This document shows, piece after piece, positions 7,129-11,541 of a stretch of DNA of 12,198 bases; the first letter of the stretch is position 1; the number at the start of each line of letters is the position of its first letter. The notes under the pieces were generated by a model that ran no database searches, was not told where the DNA came from, and saw nothing but the letters and a program-made list of their open reading frames with translations. The DNA comes from Planctomycetota bacterium (lineage in GTDB: Bacteria > Planctomycetota > B129-G9), in the NCBI GenBank assembly GCA_003644325.1, contig QNCA01000011.1, forward strand, positions 1 through 12,198, read 5' to 3'. A program made the translations under genes and the position numbers.

Positions 7129-8118
7129 ATGAAAAGAACGGGTATTATAATAATGACGTTGGCCGTGCTGGCCGTCGGCCCGGGCCGTATCGCGCGCGGT
7201 GATGACAGCGTGAACCGGACCGGGATGGATTCTCTGATTGAAAAACTCAAAAGCGCCTGCGATGCCGACAGGCAAAGGAACATCGAAGAACTTATCAAGA
7301 TGGGCGACGCCTGCCTGCCCGCCGTCAACGCCGTACTCCTGGAAGAAGACGAGCAGTTGCAGCGAAAGATCGCCGAACTCATCAAGCAACTCGGCCACGA
7401 CGACTGGGAGAAGAGAGAGGAGGCGCACAAGCAACTCGTCTCAATCGGTCTGAAGGCCCTCACGCAGGTAACGGAAGGAATGAGGAACAACGACCGCGAA
7501 ATCGCTTACCGCTGTTCACAAATTAAAATCAAGATAGAGGAACGGAGCGTAGAGGAGGTCGTCAAGCGCAGGAAACAGTTCACGGCGCTTCTCTTCGTGG
7601 CCAAGTCGCTTGCCGACAGGTCATCGCTCGAAGCCCTGCACAAGTGCTGCAAGGATTCCGAGAAGGCCGTCCGAATCGCCGCGGTGGATGCCGTTGCCGC
7701 CATGGCCGACCCTTCGTCCGTGGATGTCCTTGTCGAACTCCTTAACGACGACGACATTCACATCCGCCTCCTCGCGGGTTCCGGCGTCACGCGTATCAAG
7801 AGCGACGGCGCCAGGACCCGAACGCTCAAAATTCTCCTCGATACCGACGAAAACGTGTATCTCCGCCGACTGGCCGCAATCGCGCTCGGGAATTACGGCG
7901 ACAAAAAGGCCATCGGCGAACTCATCCAGGTGATGGACGACGATTCCTACGTGGTCCGCTACTCGGTCCTCAAGGCCCTGCAAACCCTCTCCGGCCTCAA
8001 AGACGAGACCTTCGGCTACGACTATCGTGGCGACGGCGACGCCGCCCGCGCCGCCCGCGCCGCCGCAATAAAGAAATGGCGCCTCTGGTGGGAAAAGGAA
8101 GGCGCCAATACTGACTGA
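7129..8118 (+). CDS. Exported HEAT-repeat protein with FGxD...WxxWW tail, 329 aa
   Basis: Signal peptide MKRTGIIIMTLAVLAVGPGRIARG, probably cleaved near residue 24. Residues ~30-125 are charged helices (IEKLKSAC, EELIKMGDACLPAVNAVL, GHDDWEKREEAHKQLVSIG). Residues ~145-285 are HEAT/PBS-type repeats, clearest in SEKAVRIAAVDAVAAMADPSSVDVL, DDIHIRLLAGSGVTRI, ENVYLRRLAAIALGNYG and DSYVVRYSVLKALQTL. The C-terminus has TFGYD followed by an Ala/Arg stretch and W317-R-L-W320-W321-E. The same tail arrangement occurs in the small HEAT protein at 10539-10901. ATG 7129 has GAGGAGA (7116-7122) 6 bases upstream; earlier in-frame codons overlap the end of the previous gene. Likely a periplasmic interaction scaffold, co-transcribed with the upstream HEAT-like gene. 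Ends TGA, 54 bp before the convergent LVIVD gene, with no clear terminator between them. Confidence 0.88.
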   Translation: MKRTGIIIMTLAVLAVGPGRIARGDDSVNRTGMDSLIEKLKSACDADRQRNIEELIKMGDACLPAVNAVLLEEDEQLQRKIAELIKQLGHDDWEKREEAHKQLVSIGLKALTQVTEGMRNNDREIAYRCSQIKIKIEERSVEEVVKRRKQFTALLFVAKSLADRSSLEALHKCCKDSEKAVRIAAVDAVAAMADPSSVDVLVELLNDDDIHIRLLAGSGVTRIKSDGARTRTLKILLDTDENVYLRRLAAIALGNYGDKKAIGELIQVMDDDSYVVRYSVLKALQTLSGLKDETFGYDYRGDGDAARAARAAAIKKWRLWWEKEGANTD

Positions 8119-8172
8119 ATTCGTCTCGTCGCTACGAAGTGGTCTGCCTCCGATAACGCAACAGCCCCGCGA

Positions 8173-9327
8173 TCAGCCCCGGCGCCGCCTGCGAATCAGC
8201 GCGCCCGCGCCGGCAAGCCCCATCACTGCCATTGCCCACGCGGAAGGCTCGGGAGCCTGGGCGCCGGATATCTCGAACACCATAATCATGTCCCGCGCGT
8301 AGTTCGGCACGTACAGGCGGTCGCCGTCGATGCCGCATCCGCCCAGGTCTCCGTACAACTGGCCCAGTTCGGAGGTGTCGAAGAAGTCCGTCTGGACGGG
8401 ATTCGTCGGGTCGGAGATGTCCACCATGTGAATTCCAAAAGAGCCGCGGCTCCACTGGTATGAGTGATTCTCCACGAAGAAGGCATAGTCCCCTGAGAAC
8501 GCAAAGGAGTGACACGTCGCGGAAAAGTGTGCGTCGTAATGACCGACCTGCTGTATATCACTCATGTCTGAGATGTCATATATATCTACTATCCTGTATG
8601 CGATGCCGCGCTCGTGGCCCACGTACAGATGGTCGTTGTGAATGGAAATCCACCTGTTGCCTGAGTCGGTGTTGATGGAGCCGACCTTCTGGATGTCGCC
8701 CGGGTCGGCGACGTTGTATATATCGACCCTGTCCTCGTTCGTGCCGGCGAAGATATAATCGCCGTGTAGCGCTATATTGTCGGTGCCGTTGAATTCGTCC
8801 TCGATGCTGCCGTATACGTCCAGGAACTGCGGGTCGAGCGGGTCGGTGATGTCTATCGTGGCCAATCCTACAAAGTGAAACGCGCTGTAGAGTACGTTGC
8901 CCCTGCGTATCAGCCGGCCGAACTTGATGCCCTCCGGTTCCCATGTATTCACCACGTGGACGTCGGTGGGGTCGGAGACGTCTATGGTAATCAGCGAGCC
9001 CATGGTTTCCTTCTTGTAGCCATAGGCTCCGGCGAAGACATAGTCGCCTTTTCTCGCCAGGCCCACCTGGTTGCGCTGCCTGCCGATGTCCGGCGGTCCG
9101 ACGAAAACCGGCAGACTGCCCAAATCATTCTTCCTCCAGATATGGGTGGCAGTGTCGCCGTTGACCGCGACGAGTTCGTCCGTGAAGACCATGGGACTGG
9201 CCTGTCCCGAAAACCCGTTCAGACTGCCCAGGTACGTCAAGCCCGCCGCAGCAGGCCGGGCAAAGGCGGCAAGTATGGCGACGACGAGAATGCCGGGCAG
9301 AAAATCAGTCATTTTTCGCAAAGACAT
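8173..9327 (-). CDS. LVIVD-repeat beta-propeller protein with PEP-CTERM sorting tail, 384 aa
   Basis: Signal peptide: MSLRKMTDF then LPGILVVAILAAFARPAAA, cleaved near residue 29. The body is made of LVIVD-type propeller blades: LITIDVSDPTDVHVVNTW, LATIDITDPLDPQFLDVYG, VDIYNVADPGDIQKVGS, VDIYDISDMSDIQQVGHY and IHMVDISDPTNPVQTDFF. The repeating 'gdyaFvg....l.i.DvsdP..p..vg' pattern is typical of this family, whose members are exported and of uncertain binding role. The C-terminus (359-384) is PEP followed by a hydrophobic span and RRRRR, a PEP-CTERM signal recognised by exosortase. The genome should therefore encode an exosortase, and the protein should be exported through or fixed to the outer envelope. 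ATG 9327 is chosen because AGGA lies 8 bases upstream; ATG 9336 is an alternative 3 codons earlier. No enzymatic motif. Ends TGA. Confidence 0.9.
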   Translation of the reverse strand: MSLRKMTDFLPGILVVAILAAFARPAAAGLTYLGSLNGFSGQASPMVFTDELVAVNGDTATHIWRKNDLGSLPVFVGPPDIGRQRNQVGLARKGDYVFAGAYGYKKETMGSLITIDVSDPTDVHVVNTWEPEGIKFGRLIRRGNVLYSAFHFVGLATIDITDPLDPQFLDVYGSIEDEFNGTDNIALHGDYIFAGTNEDRVDIYNVADPGDIQKVGSINTDSGNRWISIHNDHLYVGHERGIAYRIVDIYDISDMSDIQQVGHYDAHFSATCHSFAFSGDYAFFVENHSYQWSRGSFGIHMVDISDPTNPVQTDFFDTSELGQLYGDLGGCGIDGDRLYVPNYARDMIMVFEISGAQAPEPSAWAMAVMGLAGAGALIRRRRRG

Positions 9328-9360
9328 AAGCGTCATCCTATTCTTGGTTCCGGGAAACCT

Positions 9361-9376
9361 CGGCCCGTACGGGCCG
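9361..9376. repeat. Perfect 16-bp GC-rich palindrome (CGGCCCGTACGGGCCG), copy 2
   Basis: Perfect palindrome in the 5' leader of the LVIVD gene, about 15-30 bases downstream of its predicted transcription start and 34 bases before its start codon. It could form a strong stem in the mRNA leader or bind a dimeric protein. It is the longest copy of the family. Confidence 0.75.
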
Positions 9377-9397
9377 CAAGGCGTTGTGAAACAGCAA

Positions 9398-9426
9398 CTT
9401 ATAGCCAAACACCCGATATTGTTCAG
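9398..9426 (-). promoter_or_regulatory. Possible promoter of the LVIVD gene
   Basis: On the minus strand, TATAAG (9403-9398) is a good -10 and CTGAAC (9426-9421) a weak -35, separated by 17 bp. Transcription would start near 9391, giving a leader of about 64 bases that includes the 16-bp palindrome. Confidence 0.4.
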
Positions 9427-9440
9427 AAAAGGTCATCCAC

Positions 9441-9468
9441 CTTGAGTTATATAACTTGAGTCATATAG
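9441..9468. repeat. 14-bp tandem repeat with embedded 12-bp palindrome upstream of the LVIVD promoter
   Basis: CTTGAGTTATATAA (9441-9454) is followed directly by CTTGAGTCATATAG (9455-9468), 12 of 14 bases equal. AGTTATATAACT (9445-9456) is a perfect palindrome. It lies 15-40 bases upstream of the -35 box of the LVIVD gene, where an activator could bind. The reverse complement ACTCAAGTT recurs at 10378 and 10488. Confidence 0.55.
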
Positions 9469-9538
9469 TTAGACACACCAAACAGCCCCAAAGTATGCAA
9501 AAATCTCAAATAATTTGGGTAAAAAATTCCGGCGTGGT

Positions 9539-9591
9539 GATGCTGCAACTTCAGTCGCTTTAGCAGGGGCTCCTTCCGTTGCAGCAGCATC
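9539..9591. repeat. Inverted repeat GATGCTGCAAC ... GTTGCAGCAGCATC
   Basis: Arms at 9539-9549 and 9578-9591 pair over 11 bases with a 3-base bulge (CTG) in the right arm; loop 28 bases. Not followed by a T-run on either strand, so it looks like a repeat-element remnant rather than a terminator. Confidence 0.5.
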
Positions 9592-9858
9592 CCCAACATT
9601 GGGCCATCTTAATCTCGAGCAAAAGTGGTCTTGACAATGGGGAGAGGCATAAGAGAGTGATTTCCCAATACGTCGGGCCAGTGTAAGGCGGGGTTTGCTT
9701 GGTAAACCGTGCTTTACAAAAGGGGACCTCGACGGACGGCACGCCAGGCCGGGTGGATTTGTAACATATTGTCGTAACTGTGACTACGCATGGTGACCCG
9801 GCGCCGACGGGCCGCCTTGTTTGGCATTGAAGTTGCAGACAATGCCGGTGGGGCGGCT

Positions 9859-10269
9859 ATGTATCAAGACTTAAAAATCGAGAAGTCGGCTGCAACCGCA
9901 GCGGCGGCGGTAATGTTCGGTACCGCGAGTGAGCGGAGGATAAAGTTCCGCTGCTCCTGCGGGAAGCATCTCATTCAGTCTTTCAGCCGGATTGGCCGCA
10001 AGGGCTACTGCCCAAAGTGCAGGCGCGGCGTTATGGTGCCGCGTCTTGACGACCCCGGCGTTCTGGCGGTACGCTGTGAATGCGGCTTTGACGTGCCGAT
10101 AAACCTGATTCGCGGGGGAGTGAGCACCTGCCCGAAGTGCGGCCGCTCGCTGCTCCTGCCGAAGGCGCGCAGCGCGGTGCCTCCCGACCTTCTGCTCGCG
10201 GCGGTCGTTTATGGCGGCCTCTCACTCATTGCGATTACCACCATTATCCTCCTTGCAACACTCCTCTGA
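9859..10269 (+). CDS. Double zinc-ribbon membrane protein, 136 aa
   Basis: Two tandem zinc ribbons of the same design: C32-S-C34 with C51-P-K-C54, and C73-E-C75 with C91-P-K-C94. Each starts with 'RC.CG' and ends in CPKC plus a 'VP/LP' strand, so the protein arose by internal duplication. A C-terminal transmembrane segment follows (about 109-136: PPDLLLAAVVYGG then LIAITTIILLATLL), with the ribbons most likely in the cytoplasm as in tail-anchored zinc-ribbon proteins. Function unknown; zinc-ribbon membrane proteins of this type often bind protein or nucleic-acid partners. ATG 9859 is preferred because GGTGGGG lies about 5 bases upstream; the earlier ATG 9790 adds 23 Arg/Ala-rich residues and has no ribosome site. 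Single gene with no operon partner. Ends TGA. Confidence 0.8.
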   Translation: MYQDLKIEKSAATAAAAVMFGTASERRIKFRCSCGKHLIQSFSRIGRKGYCPKCRRGVMVPRLDDPGVLAVRCECGFDVPINLIRGGVSTCPKCGRSLLLPKARSAVPPDLLLAAVVYGGLSLIAITTIILLATLL

Positions 10270-10321
10270 TCCCCAAGAGCGCCTCCCTTTGCCGAGAGTC
10301 CCGATTGTGGGTTCCTCGCAC

Positions 10322-10334
10322 GGTGACAGTCACT
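10322..10334. repeat. REP-like palindrome GGTGACAGTCAC(T), copy 1
   Basis: Palindromic GTGAC-A-GTCAC core, 53 bp after the zinc-ribbon gene's stop. The same core is at 10450-10462, 11430-11450, 11485-11505 and 11514-11526. Spaced intergenic palindromes like this resemble REP elements moved by RAYT (Y1) transposases; no transposase is in the window. Confidence 0.75.
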
Positions 10335-10341
10335 AATCTAC

Positions 10342-10370
10342 GAATCTCGTTCGACGGGCTCACGAGATTC
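10342..10370. terminator. Strong hairpin, possible terminator between convergent genes
   Basis: GAATCTCGT (10342-10350) and ACGAGATTC (10362-10370) pair perfectly over 9 bp with an 11-base loop. It lies in the 269-bp spacer between the convergent zinc-ribbon gene and the small HEAT gene, 73 bp after the former. The nearest T5 run on the plus strand is at 10393-10397, too far for a classic intrinsic terminator, so termination is only a guess. Confidence 0.4.
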
Positions 10371-10428
10371 CGTAATTACTCAAGTTGACTGACTTTTTCT
10401 GGATGATGGTGGGTGCTTGATTATAATC

Positions 10429-10443
10429 TGCTGTTTCACAGCA
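10429..10443. other. Short hairpin TGCTGT-TTC-ACAGCA
   Basis: A perfect 6-bp stem with a 3-base loop, just after TTATAATC (10421-10428) and just before the second GGTGACAGTCACC palindrome. Role unknown; it may be part of the repeat element. Confidence 0.4.
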
Positions 10444-10449
10444 CCTTAC

Positions 10450-10462
10450 GGTGACAGTCACC
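10450..10462. repeat. REP-like palindrome GGTGACAGTCACC, copy 2
   Basis: Full 13-base palindrome with a single central A, 76 bp beyond the stop of the minus-strand HEAT gene. Same orientation as copy 1. Confidence 0.8.
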
Positions 10463-10509
10463 ATTGCTCGCCTGCCGACATCTTTGAACTCAAGTTGGCT
10501 CGCCTTGTG

Positions 10510-10521
10510 GCCCGTACGGGC
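10510..10521. repeat. GC-rich palindrome GCCCGTACGGGC, copy 3
   Basis: Perfect 12-bp palindrome, identical in its core to the copy at 9361-9376, located 17 bp beyond the stop of the minus-strand HEAT gene. It could form the stem of a 3' mRNA hairpin. Confidence 0.65.
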
Positions 10522-10538
10522 TGACGGGATATTCTGCG

Positions 10539-10901
10539 TTACCCGTTGTTCGGGGAGAATGACGCCTTATTCCGCTCCCACCAGTCTCGCCATTGTGCTT
10601 GATCTCTTCCGAAATCTTTTCCCGTTATTTTCGTCAGCGCTTCTGCTGCATCCTTTCGGACACCCGAATCTTTGTCTTTGAGGGCGGCGATCAGCGGCTC
10701 GACGGCTGGCTTGCCTATCTTCCCCAGCGCCAATGCCGCACATCTCCGTTCTGCCGGGTCGTCGGAATACAGCCTTTCAATCTGTTTCCTGACATCGAAA
10801 GCAATGTCTTCCTTTGGAATCCTTGACCGGGCAAGGCCTAACGCTCCGGTTATCAGAATAATCACAAGGACAGTCGGCATGATTCTCTTTAGGAGCTTCA
10901 T
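10539..10901 (-). CDS. Small exported HEAT-repeat protein with WxxWW tail, 120 aa
   Basis: Signal peptide or anchor: [10 protein letters not shown] then [14 protein letters not shown]. Residues ~38-92 make two HEAT/PBS-like repeats: [27 protein letters not shown] and [27 protein letters not shown], each with the typical A-A-x-A-L-x-x-I core. The tail is TGKDFGRD then W104-R-D-W107-W108-E, the same arrangement as the end of the 329-aa HEAT protein at 7129-8118. ATG 10901 has AAAGGAGA just upstream with about 5 bases of spacing, and a good promoter lies 72 bp upstream. Length is far below that of most HEAT proteins, so it may bind as a partner or cap. Function unknown. Ends TAA. Confidence 0.87.
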   Translation of the reverse strand: MKLLKRIMPTVLVIILITGALGLARSRIPKEDIAFDVRKQIERLYSDDPAERRCAALALGKIGKPAVEPLIAALKDKDSGVRKDAAEALTKITGKDFGRDQAQWRDWWERNKASFSPNNG

Positions 10902-10972
10902 GATTTCTCCTTTCCCTGCCAGAGACGGCGGTAAAACTCGACCAATCCCACGTCACCTGAATGCTGACGCGC

Positions 10973-11000
10973 AGTATACTTGAAACGCCGGGATATTCAA
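10973..11000 (-). promoter_or_regulatory. Sigma70-like promoter of the small HEAT gene
   Basis: On the minus strand, TTGAAT (11000-10995) and TATACT (10978-10973) with a 16-bp spacer. The leader to ATG 10901 would be about 65 bases. The -35 (TTGAA-) resembles that of the promoter at 1062. Confidence 0.6.
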
Positions 11001-11017
11001 CCTTAACCGAATTTTTC

Positions 11018-11241
11018 ACCACGGAGAACACGGAGAGCACAGAGAAGAGCGAGTTTTTTAGCCACTGATGGCCGCAGATGGCCACAGATGCCGTGATGGA
11101 AAAACAAAAAGCACGAGGTGCACAGACGCGCGTCCCTCTTTTTGGAACGTTTCAGAACACTCAATCTCGTAGTTTAATCTGTGTCCATCTGGGTTAATCT
11201 GTGGCAAAACTTCTTTACTTATTTTGTCTCTGTGTCCTCTG
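11018..11241. repeat. Nested inverted repeat of CACGGAG- and CACAGAT-type intergenic repeats
   Basis: Left half: a CCACGGAGAACACGGAG block (11018-11047), then a GCCACTGATGG...CCACAGATG block (11061-11090). Right half, inverted: AATCTGTG...TTAATCTGTGGC (11176-11205), then GTCTCTGTGTCCTCTG (11226-11241). The inner arms match in about 23 of 29 bases; the outer arms share CACAGAGA. The order A-B-B'-A' allows one long hairpin. Such sequences recur in spacers of many environmental bacterial genomes (recalled). Confidence 0.7.
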
Positions 11242-11300
11242 CCCCTCGGAGACTCGGGATGGGATAAATCGGGGCATCCTTCTCCCTGGCCGTGAAGACC

Positions 11301-11316
11301 GAGCCCTTTACGGCTC
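11301..11316. other. Hairpin GAGCC-CTTTAC-GGCTC
   Basis: A 5-bp stem with a 6-base loop at the start of a GC-rich 120-bp stretch (11295-11415) that also carries two copies of the GC-rich palindrome family. No gene is seen here. Confidence 0.35.
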
Positions 11317-11321
11317 CCGTA

Positions 11322-11331
11322 CCCATATGGG
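11322..11331. repeat. GC-rich palindrome CCCATATGGG, copy 4
   Basis: Perfect 10-bp palindrome followed by GCCAGTG, giving the GGGCCAGTG core also present next to copy 1 (opposite strand) and at 9674-9683. Confidence 0.55.
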
Positions 11332-11382
11332 CCAGTGCCTGGCGGGCAGGCTGGGCGGGCGGCGTCTGCCTCCCCCCTCGCG

Positions 11383-11394
11383 GCCCCTACGGGC
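11383..11394. repeat. GC-rich palindrome GCCCCTACGGGC, copy 5 (one mismatch)
   Basis: Differs by one base from GCCCGTACGGGC at 10510-10521. It lies in the GC-rich stretch before the GGTGACAGTCACC cluster. Confidence 0.5.
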
Positions 11395-11429
11395 TGCCTG
11401 TATGGGCGGCGAAAAGCGACTTTTGAATT

Positions 11430-11526
11430 AATTGGTGACAGTCACCAATTTAAGTCTATTATATAATGAAAGTTAGTAAAGTTAAATTAGTGACTGTCAC
11501 CAATTTTCCTCACAGTGACAGTCGCC
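11430..11526. repeat. Cluster of REP-like palindromes, including an inverted pair
   Basis: 11430-11450 is a 21-bp palindrome: AATTGGTGAC, a central A, and its exact complement arm. 11485-11505 is the same element inverted (central T) with one arm mismatch. The 34-bp spacer between them is AT-rich and holds TATAAT (11462-11467). A third, degenerate copy (AGTGACAGTCGCC) is at 11514-11526 and a half copy (CAGTCACC) at 11530-11537. This head-to-head pairing is typical of BIME-like arrangements. The cluster ends just beyond the stop of the minus-strand terminal gene. Confidence 0.8.
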
Positions 11527-11541
11527 TTTCAGTCACCGAAG

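Larger units (their letters stand above)
9409..9858. other. 450-bp intergenic region between the LVIVD and double zinc-ribbon genes
   Basis: Divergent spacer with no supportable gene. It holds the LVIVD promoter region, a 14-bp tandem repeat (9441-9468), an inverted repeat (9539-9591) and two sites sharing the GGGCCARTG core with other spacers (9590-9606 and 9674-9683). Short hairpins GGTTT/AAACC (9692-9708) and GTAAA/TTTAC (9702-9717) overlap each other. A TTGACA at 9631-9636 lacks a well-placed -10. I found no convincing promoter for the 9859 gene. Confidence 0.5.
10378..10500 (+). repeat. Direct repeat ACTCAAGTTRRCT-like, two copies
   Basis: ACTCAAGTTGACT (10378-10390) and ACTCAAGTTGGCT (10488-10500) match in 12 of 13 bases. 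Each follows a GGTGACAGTCAC palindrome (10322 and 10450), so the pair of motifs occurs twice in the same order, as in a duplicated module. Confidence 0.55.

Noticed and set aside
8875..9459. Plus-strand open frames opposite the LVIVD gene
   Set aside because: The minus strand shows clear LVIVD repeats, a signal peptide and a PEP-CTERM tail over this stretch.
9560..9742. A 60-aa minus-strand frame in the spacer before the double zinc-ribbon gene
   Set aside because: It overlaps the inverted repeat and the dispersed ATCCCCAACAYTGG element, has no ribosome site and no recognisable motif; probably a repeat remnant read by chance.
10777..11085. A 102-aa minus-strand frame overlapping the small HEAT gene
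   Set aside because: Its N-terminal part is a translation of the CACGGAG/CACAGAT intergenic repeat and the promoter, and the rest is an out-of-frame shadow.
11201..11431. A 76-aa plus-strand frame in the repeat-rich spacer
   Set aside because: Made of translated intergenic repeats (CACAGA block and GC-rich palindromes); no ribosome site.
11430..11526. CRISPR array
   Set aside because: The repeated unit is a 13-21 bp palindrome with irregular spacing and alternating orientation, and there are no cas genes; REP-like elements fit better.
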